DNA of 64,000 bases, taken from contig NZ_CP016291.1 in assembly GCF_001679785.1 (NCBI RefSeq), positions 186,001 to 250,000 of the forward strand. The letters run 5' to 3'. How positions within the stretch are numbered: position 1 is the stretch's first letter; each line of letters starts with the position of its first letter. This document shows positions 26,359 to 35,638 of this stretch, in pieces. This DNA is from Rhizobium leguminosarum (GTDB taxonomy: Bacteria > Pseudomonadota > Alphaproteobacteria > Rhizobiales > Rhizobiaceae). Made by a program: the position numbers and the translations under genes. The notes under the pieces are model-generated. The model had not been told where the DNA came from. It did not search any database and worked only from the letters and a program-made list of their open reading frames with translations.

Positions 26359-27990
26359 TCAGTTACCGGCGCTCTCCATGCGGCGCGTGGCAAGCACCCG
26401 TTCCAGCCAGCCGATTTCCATTTCCGGCACGGATTTCAACAGCAGATCGGTGTAATCGTCAAACGGCGGCGACAGCGCCGTCGATTTCGGACCGAACCGC
26501 ACCAGCTGGCCGCGATGCATCACCGCCACGCTGTCGGCGATCGCCCGGACGATTGCGATGTCGTGGGTAATGAAGACGTAGGACAGCTGCTCTTCTTCTT
26601 GCAAGCGCAGCAGCAGCTTGAGGATACCCTCCGCCACCAGCGGATCGAGCGCCGAGGTCGGCTCGTCGCAGAGGATGAGTTCCGGCTTGGCGGCAAGCGC
26701 TCGCGCGATCGCCACGCGCTGCTTCTGCCCGCCGGAGAGTTCGGCCGGGTAGCGATCGACGAAGCCCTTGCCCATCTCGATCTGATCGAGCAGTTCCTTC
26801 ACCCGCGCAGTTTTCTCGGCACCTCTCAGACCATAATAGAAGGTCAGCGGGCGGCCGATGATGTCGCGGACCGTCTGGCGCGGGTTCATCGCCGTATCGG
26901 CCATCTGGTAGATCAGCTGGATTCGCCTCAGATCGTCGTTCGGCCGGCTCTTCAGACCCGGCATCAGCGGCTTGCCGTCAAAGACGATGCGCCCGCTGCT
27001 CGGCGGCAACAGGCCGGTAATGACGCGCGCCAGGGTCGATTTGCCGGAACCGGATTCGCCGACGACCGCGAGCGTCTGCCCCTTCGGCACGTGCAGCGTG
27101 ACATCGTGCAGCACTTTGAAGCCGTTGGAATATTCGGCGCTGACATTTTCGACCTTAAGAAGTGCCGTGGACTGGTCGGCGGCTTCCTCGCGGTAGGCCT
27201 GCCTGACATTGACGAGAGCGCGGGTATAGTCCTCCCGCGGCGCCTCGATGATCTGCTGGACACTGCCATATTCTACCTGCTTGCCATAACGCAGGACCAT
27301 GATGTCGTCCGAAATCTGGGCGACGACGGCAAGGTCATGGGTGATGTAGAGGGCGGCCGTGTGCGTTTCCTCGATGGCATGCTTGATCGCCGCCAGCACG
27401 TCGATCTGCGTGGTGACATCAAGCGCTGTCGTCGGCTCGTCGAAGACGATGAGTTCGGGGTTGGAGCAGAGCGCCATCGCCGTCATCGCGCGCTGCAGCT
27501 GGCCGCCGGAGACCTGGTGGGGAAAGCGCTCGCCGAAGGTTTCGGGATTGGGCAGGCCGAGAACCCCGAACAGATAAAGCGCCCGTTTGCGCGCCTCGTC
27601 TTTGCTCATCAAACCATGCTTGACCGACGCTTCGATCACCTGATCGCCGAGCCTGTGCGCCGGATTGAAGGCGGCCGCCGCCGACTGCGCGACATAGCAG
27701 ACCCGGGCGCCGCGAATTTTACGGATGCCGTTCTTGCCGAGCGCCAGGATATCGGTGCCGTCGAGCCGCACCTCGCCGCCGGTGATTTCGGCGCCGCCCC
27801 GGCCATAGGCAAGCGCGGAAAGGCCGATCGTCGACTTGCCGGCGCCCGATTCCCCGATGAGGCCGAGAACCTTACCCTTCTGCAGGTCGAAGGAAACGCC
27901 GTCGACGATCGTCACCCGCCTGGGCGGTTCGCCCGGCGGATAGCTGGTCGCTTCGATCTTCAGATTGCGAACGGAAAGAAGCTCAGGCAT
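26359..27990 (-). CDS. Dipeptide/oligopeptide-type ABC transporter, fused double ATPase
   Basis: A 543-residue protein with two ABC ATPase domains of DppD/DppF (GsiA) type. The first has GESGAGKST, VSGGQLQRAMTAMAL and IVFDEPTTALDV. The second has GESGSGKST, LSGGQKQRVAIARAL and LILCDEPTSALDP. All motifs look catalytic. It overlaps the permease gene by eight bases. It would energise the two permeases encoded just upstream. The system's place inside the carnitine operon suggests a substrate other than peptides. Confidence 0.93.
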   Translation of the reverse strand: MPELLSVRNLKIEATSYPPGEPPRRVTIVDGVSFDLQKGKVLGLIGESGAGKSTIGLSALAYGRGGAEITGGEVRLDGTDILALGKNGIRKIRGARVCYVAQSAAAAFNPAHRLGDQVIEASVKHGLMSKDEARKRALYLFGVLGLPNPETFGERFPHQVSGGQLQRAMTAMALCSNPELIVFDEPTTALDVTTQIDVLAAIKHAIEETHTAALYITHDLAVVAQISDDIMVLRYGKQVEYGSVQQIIEAPREDYTRALVNVRQAYREEAADQSTALLKVENVSAEYSNGFKVLHDVTLHVPKGQTLAVVGESGSGKSTLARVITGLLPPSSGRIVFDGKPLMPGLKSRPNDDLRRIQLIYQMADTAMNPRQTVRDIIGRPLTFYYGLRGAEKTARVKELLDQIEMGKGFVDRYPAELSGGQKQRVAIARALAAKPELILCDEPTSALDPLVAEGILKLLLRLQEEEQLSYVFITHDIAIVRAIADSVAVMHRGQLVRFGPKSTALSPPFDDYTDLLLKSVPEMEIGWLERVLATRRMESAGN

Positions 27991-28810
27991 CGCCGCGCCC
28001 TCCCTTGAGGCTGGATGTGCGTTTCAGGAGCCAGTCGACGACGAGATTGACGCAGACGGCAAGTGTCGCGATCGCGGTGCCCGGCACCAGCGCTGCCGAG
28101 ATACCGAAGATGATGCCGTCCTTGTTGTCCTTGACCATGCCGCCCCAATCGGCCGCGGGCGGCTGAATGCCGAGGCCGAGGAAGGAAAGCGTCGAGAGGA
28201 ACAGGATCGAGAAGGCGAAGCGCAAGCCGAATTCGGCAAGCAGCGGCGACAGCGTGTTCGGCAGGATTTCGCGGAAGATGATCCAGAGCTTGCCTTCGCC
28301 GCGCAGCGTCGCAGCCTCGACGAATTCCATCACCGCGACATCGAGCGCCACGGCGCGGCCGAGACGGTAGACGCGGGTGGAATCGAGGATCGCCATGACA
28401 AGGATCAGCACGACGATATTCTGCGGCAGCACCGCAAGAACCACGAGCGCGAAGATCAGCGTCGGGATCGACATCATCAGATCGTTGAAGCGTGAGAGGA
28501 CGGTGTCGACCACGCCGCGCGAGACGGCGGCGGTGAAGCTCAGGATGATGCCGAGCGAGAAGGAGATGACGGTGGCGGCGGAAGCGACCACCAGCGTCGT
28601 GCGTGCGCCGTAGATCAGCCGCGAGAAGATGTCGCGGCCGAGATTGTCGAGGCCGAAGATATATTGATCATCCGGCATCTGCCAGACGTCGCCGACGACC
28701 TGCGTCTCGCCATAAGGAGCGATCCATGGTGCGAAGATTGCGAAGATGAAGGCGATGGCGATACCGGCCATGCCGATCCAGGCGGTGATGGGGATGTCTC
28801 TCAATCTCAT
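27983..28810 (-). CDS. Dipeptide-type ABC transporter permease, DppC-like
   Basis: A 275-residue permease with about six helices. The N-terminal block MRLRDIPITAWIGMAGIAIAF and the cytoplasmic coupling loop (MEFVEAATLRGEGKLWIIFREILPNTLSPLLAEFG) are of the DppC/OppC type. The start overlaps the end of the DppB-like gene by four bases (ATGA) and its end overlaps the ATPase gene by eight bases, so the three are translationally coupled. Confidence 0.92.
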   Translation of the reverse strand: MRLRDIPITAWIGMAGIAIAFIFAIFAPWIAPYGETQVVGDVWQMPDDQYIFGLDNLGRDIFSRLIYGARTTLVVASAATVISFSLGIILSFTAAVSRGVVDTVLSRFNDLMMSIPTLIFALVVLAVLPQNIVVLILVMAILDSTRVYRLGRAVALDVAVMEFVEAATLRGEGKLWIIFREILPNTLSPLLAEFGLRFAFSILFLSTLSFLGLGIQPPAADWGGMVKDNKDGIIFGISAALVPGTAIATLAVCVNLVVDWLLKRTSSLKGGRGDA

Positions 28811-29814
28811 CTTGGATGCCTCAGCCTGGGATTGGCGATAATCGCGAGAATATCGGCCGTCATGTTGAGGAAGATGTAGACAGCCGCGAAGATCAGGCCG
28901 CAGGCTTGCACGACGGGCATGTCGCGCACGGTGACCGCATCGACCATGTACTGCCCCATGCCGGGATAGACGAAGACCACTTCGACAACGACGACACCGA
29001 CCACGAGATAGGCAAGCGTCAATGCGATGACGTTGATGATCGGCGCGAGCGCATTGGGGGCGGCATGCTTGACGATCGACCGGAAGGCGCTGAGTCCCTT
29101 CAGCTCTGCGGTCTCCATATAGGCCGACGACATGACGGAGAGGATTGCTGCGCGCGTCATGCGCATCATATGCGCGAGTACGACGAGCACGAGGGTCGCC
29201 GTCGGCAGCGCGATTGCCTTCAACCGCTCGACGAAACCCATGCTGTCATAGACCGTCGCCGGAAAGGTGGCCACGCCGAACTTGACCGCGAAGAACAGGA
29301 TCAGCAGGTAGCCGACGAAGAATTCCGGCAGCGAGATCGCCGCAAGCGAGATGACGTTGATGATCTTATCCGGCAGGCGGTTGCGGAAATGCACCGACAG
29401 CATGCCGAGCCCAACGGCGAGCGGCACCGATATCACGGCCGCGAAACCCGCCAGGAAGAGCGAATTGCCAAGGCGCTTGCCGATCTGTTCGCTCACCGAA
29501 TTCTTGCTGGCCCAGGAGGTGCCGAAGTCACCCTGGACGGCGTTGCCGAGCCACTCGACGTAGCGCGTCGTGATTGGACGATTCAGCCCGAGATCCTCTC
29601 GAATATTGGCGACGGCCTGCGGTGTCGCCGACTGGCCGAGATAGGTGGTGGCAAAATCGCCGGGCAGGGCTTCAAGGCCGCCGAAGATCACGATGGAAAC
29701 GGCAAAGAGCAGGACGATACTGAGCAAGAAGCGCTCGAGGATAAGGGCAAGCAGCGGAAAACGCTGCCGAAACCCGAGGCCGGGCAAGATATTGCTTGGG
29801 GCAGGATTGGTCAT
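28807..29814 (-). CDS. Dipeptide-type ABC transporter permease, DppB-like
   Basis: A 335-residue permease of the DppB/OppB family: an N-terminal helix followed by a periplasmic segment with LPGDFATTYLGQSATPQAVANIREDLGLNRPI, then five helices and the coupling loop MMRMTRAAILSVMSSAYMETAELKGLS. Forms the heterodimeric channel with the DppC-like subunit. It is separated from the binding-protein gene by 97 bases that contain a stem-loop. Confidence 0.92.
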   Translation of the reverse strand: MTNPAPSNILPGLGFRQRFPLLALILERFLLSIVLLFAVSIVIFGGLEALPGDFATTYLGQSATPQAVANIREDLGLNRPITTRYVEWLGNAVQGDFGTSWASKNSVSEQIGKRLGNSLFLAGFAAVISVPLAVGLGMLSVHFRNRLPDKIINVISLAAISLPEFFVGYLLILFFAVKFGVATFPATVYDSMGFVERLKAIALPTATLVLVVLAHMMRMTRAAILSVMSSAYMETAELKGLSAFRSIVKHAAPNALAPIINVIALTLAYLVVGVVVVEVVFVYPGMGQYMVDAVTVRDMPVVQACGLIFAAVYIFLNMTADILAIIANPRLRHPR

Positions 29815-29843
29815 GGCGAGGACCTCGCGCTAAAACGTCGGGA

Positions 29844-29870
29844 GGACCGCGGGTTTTCATCCCCCGGTCC
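29844..29870 (-). promoter_or_regulatory. Stem-loop between binding-protein and permease genes
   Basis: GGACCG pairs with CGGTCC and GGG with CCC across a 7-base loop, with small bulges. Such hairpins after a binding-protein gene commonly stabilise its message or reduce read-through into the membrane-subunit genes, giving an excess of binding protein. Confidence 0.5.
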
Positions 29871-29911
29871 AGGCTTCGTTGGAGATCGGAGGGGCAAACG
29901 CCCCCATGCCC

Positions 29912-31501
29912 TCAGGCGTCCAGCCAGACGCGGGTCGCGACGTAACCGTTCGACATGTCGTTGCCGATGTCGTGGACATAACCCTTCACCTGCTTGGTGG
30001 AGGCGTTCACGAAATCGTTGAACATCGGCAGGATGACCCCACCTTCGTCGCGCACCGTCATCGCCATGTTGCGATACATGTCCTTGCGCTTGGCTTCATC
30101 AAGTTCGGAGCGGGCCTCCAGCAACAGCTTGTCGAAGTCAGGACGCTTGAACTTGGTGTCGTTCCAGTCCGCCGTCGAGAGATAGGCGGTGGAATACATC
30201 TGGTCCTGGGTCGGACGGCCACCCCAGTAGGAGGTCGAGAAGGGTTGGACGTTCCAGACGTTGGTCCAGTAGCCGTCGCCCGGTTCGCGCTTGACCTCGA
30301 TCTCGATGCCGGCCTTCTTGCAGCTTTCCTGGTAGAGGACGGCTGCATCGACACCGCCGGGGAAGGCGACTTCGGAGGTGCGCAGAAGCACCGAACCGCT
30401 ATGGCCCGACTTCTTGTAGTGGAACGCGGCCTTGTCAGGATCGTAAACACGCTGCTCGATGCCCTCGGGAAACAGCGCATAAGTGCTGTTGATCGGGAAG
30501 TCGTTGCCGACCTTGCCGTAACCGCCGAGAATCTTCTCCACCATGGTCTCGCGGTCCATGGCGTATTTGAGGGCGAGGCGCAGGTCGTTGTTGTCGAACG
30601 GCGCCTTGTCGCAATGCATGATGAAGACGTAGTGGCCGCGGCCGGCGGTCGAGAGGATCTCGACGTTCGGGGCGCGCTTCAGCAGATTGACGGTCTTCGG
30701 GTCGACGCGGTTGATATAGTGCACCTGGCCGGACGACAGGGCCGCGATGCGGGCGGTAGCGTCGTTCATGCCGATGATTTCGATCGAATCCACATAGCCG
30801 CGGTCGGTGCGCCAGTCGTCCTTGTTCTTTTCGAAGGTGGCGCGGACGCCGGGCTCAAAGCTCGTCATCTTGTATGGGCCGGTGCCGATCGAGGCGAGAG
30901 GATCGTCGACGCCGCCGTTCGGCTGGATGACCAGGTGGTAGTCCGACAGCAGCAACGGCATGTCGGCATTGCCTTCGCTGAGCGTCAGTACGAGATTGCC
31001 GCCGTCGGCCTTGATCTCCTTGATCGAGCCGAGAACACCGAGCGCGCCGGACTCCGACTTCGCGTCGGTATGACGCTTCAGCGTCGCAACGACGTCGTCG
31101 ATCGTCAGTTCCTTGCCATCGTGGAACTTGACGCCCTTGCGGATCTTGAAGGTCCAGGTAACAGCGTCCTTCGACGGCTCCCAGGATTCGGCAAGCGAGG
31201 GCACGGCCGCACCCGTCAGTGGATCGGACTCGACCAGCATGTCGCCCCAGCAGCGGCCGATGCAGAACATGACCTGCGACAGAAACTTTGCCGGATCCTT
31301 CGAATCGGTGGCTGCACCGCCTTCGAGGCCGAGCTTCAGGTGGCCGCCGCGCTTCGGTTCAGCGGCTTCGGCACTTTCGGTGAAGAGCTTGTCGGCGACG
31401 GCAAGTGTGATGCCGGCCGCCATGGCGCGTCCCATGAATTCGCGGCGGCTGAGCCCGCCGGCGGTGACACGGCTTGCGAGATATTTGGTGTAGTCGTTCA
31501 T
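29912..31501 (-). CDS. Peptide/opine-type ABC transporter substrate-binding protein (Tat signal)
   Basis: A 529-residue DppA/OppA-family (SBP_bac_5) periplasmic binding protein. The N-terminus carries a twin-arginine signal (LSRREFMGRAMAAGITLAVA), so it is likely exported folded by Tat. Family landmarks are ESWEPSKDAVTWTFKIRKGVKFHDGKELTIDDVVATL and IGTGPYKMTSFEPG. It follows the enoyl-CoA hydratase gene by 118 bases in the same direction. Family members bind peptides, opines, nickel or quaternary amines; the linked gamma-butyrobetaine/carnitine enzymes make a trimethylammonium compound or its conjugate the favoured ligand (inference). Confidence 0.88.
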   Translation of the reverse strand: MNDYTKYLASRVTAGGLSRREFMGRAMAAGITLAVADKLFTESAEAAEPKRGGHLKLGLEGGAATDSKDPAKFLSQVMFCIGRCWGDMLVESDPLTGAAVPSLAESWEPSKDAVTWTFKIRKGVKFHDGKELTIDDVVATLKRHTDAKSESGALGVLGSIKEIKADGGNLVLTLSEGNADMPLLLSDYHLVIQPNGGVDDPLASIGTGPYKMTSFEPGVRATFEKNKDDWRTDRGYVDSIEIIGMNDATARIAALSSGQVHYINRVDPKTVNLLKRAPNVEILSTAGRGHYVFIMHCDKAPFDNNDLRLALKYAMDRETMVEKILGGYGKVGNDFPINSTYALFPEGIEQRVYDPDKAAFHYKKSGHSGSVLLRTSEVAFPGGVDAAVLYQESCKKAGIEIEVKREPGDGYWTNVWNVQPFSTSYWGGRPTQDQMYSTAYLSTADWNDTKFKRPDFDKLLLEARSELDEAKRKDMYRNMAMTVRDEGGVILPMFNDFVNASTKQVKGYVHDIGNDMSNGYVATRVWLDA

Positions 31502-31619
31502 TCCCCAGTTCCTTCTTTATGGTGCGTTGACAGAACTTCCGGGCAGGTCCGCAGGCGGTTTCCTCTCCACCTCCGGTGCCCGCATCATGCGGGAAAACAG
31601 TGCGGTTGCTGCCGCCTCG

Positions 31620-32402
31620 TTATTGTCCTTTCCAAATGGGGCTTCGCTTCTCGGCAAACGCCCGTGCGCCTTCCAATTGGTCCTCGCTCGAATAGAGCCT
31701 GTCGACCGTCGCAAACTGCCGCTTGGTGATCTTGTTCATGGCAGTCTGGAACGTCGAACCCTCCGCTTCGCGGACGATTTCCTTGATCGCCGCATAGACG
31801 AGCGGCGGCCCGCTCTCGAGCAGCCGGGCAAGCTCCCAGGCTCTTTCCATCAGCCGGTCGGCCGGTAGGATCTCGTTGACGAAACCCCAGCGATGCGCCT
31901 CGTGAACGTCGAGCCAGCGTCCGGTCAAAAGCATGTCCATGGCGATGTGGTAGGGGATGCGTTTCGGCAGCTTGATCGAGGCCGCATCGGCAACCGTGCC
32001 CGAGCGGATTTCCGGCAGGGCGAAACTCGCATGCTCGGCGGCAATGATCAGGTCGGTCGACAGCGCGATCTCCAGACCGCCGCCGCAACAGATACCGTTC
32101 ACCGCACAAATGACCGGCTTGTTGAGGTCGCGCAGTTCCTGCAGCCCGCCGAAGCCGCCGACGCCGTAATCTCCGTCGACCGCATCGCCTGATGCCGCCG
32201 CCTTGAGATCCCACCCGGCACAGAAAAACTTCTCGCCGGCGCCTGAGACGATGGCGACGCGCAGCGTTGGGTCGTCGCGGAAATTTCGGAAGATCAACCC
32301 CAGGGCGCGACTGGTCGCAAGGTCGATGGCATTCGCCTTCGGCCGGTCGATGACGACTTCGAGTACTCCGCCGTCATGTCGTGTGCGAATGTGGTCGCTC
32401 AA
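31620..32402 (-). CDS. Crotonobetainyl-CoA hydratase-like enoyl-CoA hydratase (CaiD-like)
   Basis: A 260-residue crotonase-fold enzyme, closest in feel to carnitinyl-CoA dehydratase CaiD. The oxyanion-hole segments KFFCAGWDLKAA and NGICCGGGLEIALSTD and the PEIRSGTVAD turn are present. It would hydrate crotonobetainyl-CoA to L-carnitinyl-CoA. The start is TTG at 32402 after a GGAGGAGG site; there is no ATG near. It lies six bases after the CoA ligase gene. Function is supported by the neighbouring carnitine enzymes more than by specific residues. Confidence 0.82.
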   Translation of the reverse strand: MSDHIRTRHDGGVLEVVIDRPKANAIDLATSRALGLIFRNFRDDPTLRVAIVSGAGEKFFCAGWDLKAAASGDAVDGDYGVGGFGGLQELRDLNKPVICAVNGICCGGGLEIALSTDLIIAAEHASFALPEIRSGTVADAASIKLPKRIPYHIAMDMLLTGRWLDVHEAHRWGFVNEILPADRLMERAWELARLLESGPPLVYAAIKEIVREAEGSTFQTAMNKITKRQFATVDRLYSSEDQLEGARAFAEKRSPIWKGQ

Positions 32403-32408
32403 CCTATG

Positions 32409-34463
32409 CTACCTCCTCCGCCGTATCAGAGCATCGACTGCAATAACGCCATGCCCTTCGGGAAGAACCATCAATGGATTAATGTCCAGTTCCTCCATGC
32501 ATGCCGCGTTCTTTACGACATAATCTGCCGCTGCTGAGACAGCGCCGACAGCGGCCTCGAGATCGCCTCTCGGCCGACCACGATAGCCATAGATCAATTT
32601 CGCAAGCTTGAGACGTGAAATCGCCGCGTGAATCTGAGTTTTCGTCGCCGGAAGAGGCAGGATGACGGAATCCTCAAGCAATTCAACGAAGATCCCGCCC
32701 GCCCCCAAGGTGAGCGACAATCCGAAGACGGGGTCGCGGATGGCGCCGACAATGAGCTCGGCGACCGGCATATAGATCATCTTCTCGACCAGAAAACCGG
32801 CGTTTGGCGGCATGGCCGCTGCCGCATTCGACACGGCTTCAACATCCTCCAGGTTGAGCGCGACGGCCCTGGCCTCGGTCTTGTGGGCAATGCCGAGCGC
32901 TTTCAGCACGACGGGAAAACCGAGCCGCTCGGCCTGCTCGGCCGCTTGACCGGGAGAGGAGGCCAATAGCCCTTGCGGAACCGGAAGGCCGAAGGCAGCA
33001 AGCTCAGCCTTCGCATCGGCCTCCGTCAGCGTCTCGATTTCGCCGTCCATAGCAGACACGTCAAGCAGCGGCAGGGGAGGCGGACGATCCCACGCCTGGC
33101 CGATGCCGGCGGCGACTTCCGCAGCTGTGATGGCTTCGTCGATACCGCAGAAGGCAATGATGCCGTTTGCCATCAGCCGCTCGGCGATAGGCTCCGGCAT
33201 GTTTTCCGGAAGGGTCGCCAGAAGGCCAGCCAGCGCACTGGTCGCGGCGGCAGCCGCAATGACCGCGTCTGCCGTCATCGCCCATTCGGACGCATCGCAG
33301 CGGTCACCGCGCGGAAAGTCGAGGACGACGAGATTGAGCGCGTAGCCGCCATCGAACATGGCGCTAAAGGCTTCGGTCTGGCGTGCGAGATCGCCCCAGA
33401 CGAAGGTGTGGTAATCAAGCGGATTGGACAGCGTCACCATCTCGCCCAGAACGCGCCGCAGCCGTGGCAATTGTTGCGGCTGCAGTGCAGGGAATTCCAC
33501 GTTGCGACCGACGACAGCATCCGCCATCAGCGAGGCTTCGCCACCGGAACAGCTCATCGACGAGATCGAATGGCTTGTGAGCGGACCGGCGACATGCAGC
33601 AGCTTCAGGGTTTCCAAGAGCGCCGGCAAGGTCCGGACACGGCCGATGCCGAGGCGGGCAAGCACTGCGTCCGCGACGGCATCGCCGCCGGCGAGCGAGG
33701 CGGTGTGCGACACCGCCGCGCGTTTTGCCTGCTCCGACCGACCGACCTTCAGCACGACGACCGGCTTTCTCGACCGCCGGGCAAGGGCGGCCAGGCGTTC
33801 GAGTGACGACAGATCTCCGAAGCCTTCGACATGAAGGCCGAGCGCCGTGACGCGCGGATCGCCGATCAGTGAGCAGGCGACATCGGCAAGCGATGTCCGC
33901 GCCTGATTGCCGGCCGTGACCACATAGGCGATCGGCAGGCCGCGGGTCTGCATGGTCAGGTTGATGGCGATATTCGAAGACTGCGTGAGGATCGCAACGC
34001 CGCGTTCGATGCGCTGCATACCATGCTGGTCAGGCCAGAGCAACGCACCGTCGAGACCGTTGATGAAGCCGTAGCAATTCGGCCCGAGGATCGGCATGTC
34101 GCCAGCAGCCTGCAAAAGGGCCTGCTGCAGCTCGGCGCCGTCGCCGAGTTCACCCGTCGCCTCGCTGAAGCCCGATGCATAACAGACCGCGCCGCCGGCA
34201 CCGGCCTCGGAAAGGCTGCGGACGATTTCGACGGTCAGCGTCCTGTTGACGCCGACGAAGGCGGCGTCCGGCGCCGAAGGCAGATCGGAGACGGAGCGAT
34301 AGCAAGGCCGCCCGAGCACCTCGTCGAGCTTCGGATGGACAGGCCAGATCTCGCCGGCAAATCCCAGGCGGTCGCACTGCTCGATCACCCTGCGCGCCTC
34401 GCGGCCGCCGAAGACGGCGATCGTTTGCGGTCTGAGCAGGCGGTCGAGCGGGCTAGATGTCAT
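32409..34463 (-). CDS. ADP-forming acyl-CoA synthetase, probable gamma-butyrobetainyl-CoA ligase
   Basis: A 684-residue NDP-forming acyl-CoA synthetase with the fused layout CoA-binding domain (LLRPQTIAVFGG at the N-terminus), succinyl-CoA-ligase-like domains with the phosphorylated histidine in AAVSHTASLAGG, and a C-terminal ATP-grasp domain (LGFPVVLKALGIAHKTEARAV). The enzyme would activate gamma-butyrobetaine or carnitine with CoA and ATP. The ATG at 34463 is used because the conserved CoA-binding domain begins there and GGGAG precedes it by nine bases; the longer frame runs into the dehydrogenase gene. Gap to the upstream stop is 4 bases. Substrate is inferred from the operon. Confidence 0.82.
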   Translation of the reverse strand: MTSSPLDRLLRPQTIAVFGGREARRVIEQCDRLGFAGEIWPVHPKLDEVLGRPCYRSVSDLPSAPDAAFVGVNRTLTVEIVRSLSEAGAGGAVCYASGFSEATGELGDGAELQQALLQAAGDMPILGPNCYGFINGLDGALLWPDQHGMQRIERGVAILTQSSNIAINLTMQTRGLPIAYVVTAGNQARTSLADVACSLIGDPRVTALGLHVEGFGDLSSLERLAALARRSRKPVVVLKVGRSEQAKRAAVSHTASLAGGDAVADAVLARLGIGRVRTLPALLETLKLLHVAGPLTSHSISSMSCSGGEASLMADAVVGRNVEFPALQPQQLPRLRRVLGEMVTLSNPLDYHTFVWGDLARQTEAFSAMFDGGYALNLVVLDFPRGDRCDASEWAMTADAVIAAAAATSALAGLLATLPENMPEPIAERLMANGIIAFCGIDEAITAAEVAAGIGQAWDRPPPLPLLDVSAMDGEIETLTEADAKAELAAFGLPVPQGLLASSPGQAAEQAERLGFPVVLKALGIAHKTEARAVALNLEDVEAVSNAAAAMPPNAGFLVEKMIYMPVAELIVGAIRDPVFGLSLTLGAGGIFVELLEDSVILPLPATKTQIHAAISRLKLAKLIYGYRGRPRGDLEAAVGAVSAAADYVVKNAACMEELDINPLMVLPEGHGVIAVDALIRRRR

Positions 34464-34467
34464 CGGC

Positions 34468-35628
34468 TCACGCTCCCAAAGGTCGAAGCAGATCGCGGCT
34501 GATGATATGCCGCTGGATTTCGGAGGTGCCGTCCCAGATGCGCTCCACACGCGCATCGCGCCAGAAGCGGGCGAGCGGCAGGTCGTCCATCAGGCCCATG
34601 CCGCCGAAGATCTGGATCGCCTCGTCGGTGACCCGGGCCAGCATTTCGGATGAGTAGAGTTTGGCCGAGGCGATCTGCCGGTCTGCGGAGAGCCCGGCAT
34701 CGAGCCGCCAGGCGGCGGCGAGCGTCAGCCAATCGGCAGCGTCGATCTCGGTAATCATATCGGCGAGCTTGAACGACACGCCCTGATTGGCGCCGATCGG
34801 CTTGCCGAACTGCTTGCGCTCGGCGGCATAGGGCAGCGTCATGTCGAAGACGCGCCGTGCCCGGCCGACGCAGGTGGCGGCTACGGTCAACCGCGTGCCG
34901 TGGAGCCATTGATTGGCGATATCGAAGCCGCGATGCACCTCGCCCAGCACTTGGGATTTGGGAATCCGGCAATCCGTGAAGCTGAGGGTGCTATTATGGT
35001 AGCCGCGATGCGACACGGAATCGTAGCCCCTGAGGATTTCAAAGCCCGGCGTGCCGCGATCCACCAGGAAGGCGGTGATCTTCTTCTTGATGCCTTTCGA
35101 CGTTTCCTCCTCGCCCGTTGCGGCAAAGACGATGACGAAGTCGGCGACGTCGGCATGGGAGATGAAATGTTTCGTGCCGTTCAGCACGAAGTCGCCGCCG
35201 TCCTGGCGGGCGGCGCATTTCATGCCGCGCACATCGGAACCGGCGTCCGGCTCGGTGATGGCGAGCGCATCGATCTTCTCGCCGCGCACCGCGGGCAGGA
35301 GATAGCGCTCGCGCTGCTCGCCCTCGCAAGCCATCAGGATGCCCGAGGGCCGGCCGAAGAAAACAGTCAGCCCGAGGGAACCGCGCCCGAGCTCCCGCTC
35401 GACCAGCGTGAAGGTGACATGGTCGAGGCCGGCGCCGCCAACCTCTTCCGGGAAATTGCAGGCGTAGAAGCCGAGATCGATGCATTTGCGCTGGATCTCG
35501 CGTCCGAGCTCCGGCGGGACGGCGCCGCTGCGCTCGACCCCGTTTTCATGCGGATAGATTTCAGTTTCGACGAAGGCGCGGACCGTCTCGACGATCATTT
35601 CCTGTTCTTCGCTCAGTCCGAAATGCAT
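34468..35628 (-). CDS. Acyl-CoA dehydrogenase, probable gamma-butyrobetainyl-CoA dehydrogenase
   Basis: A 386-residue FAD acyl-CoA dehydrogenase with standard blocks: N-terminal helical domain (LSEEQEMIVETVRAFVETEIYP), ALAITEPDAGSD flavin/substrate segment, RKQFGKPIGANQGVSFKLADM, and the C-terminal IFGGMGLMDDLPLARFWRDAR with GTSEIQRHIISRDLL. It would oxidise gamma-butyrobetainyl-CoA to crotonobetainyl-CoA, passing electrons to ETF. The ATG at 35628 has AGGAGG at ideal spacing; a much longer frame upstream is rejected. It lies 10 bases after the carnitine dehydrogenase fusion gene. Confidence 0.85.
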   Translation of the reverse strand: MHFGLSEEQEMIVETVRAFVETEIYPHENGVERSGAVPPELGREIQRKCIDLGFYACNFPEEVGGAGLDHVTFTLVERELGRGSLGLTVFFGRPSGILMACEGEQRERYLLPAVRGEKIDALAITEPDAGSDVRGMKCAARQDGGDFVLNGTKHFISHADVADFVIVFAATGEEETSKGIKKKITAFLVDRGTPGFEILRGYDSVSHRGYHNSTLSFTDCRIPKSQVLGEVHRGFDIANQWLHGTRLTVAATCVGRARRVFDMTLPYAAERKQFGKPIGANQGVSFKLADMITEIDAADWLTLAAAWRLDAGLSADRQIASAKLYSSEMLARVTDEAIQIFGGMGLMDDLPLARFWRDARVERIWDGTSEIQRHIISRDLLRPLGA

Positions 35629-35638
35629 GCCGATCCTC

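Noticed and set aside
29879..31729. 616-codon plus-strand frame opposite the peptide-type binding protein
   Set aside because: The minus-strand gene has a Tat signal, family motifs and operon position; the plus frame has none.
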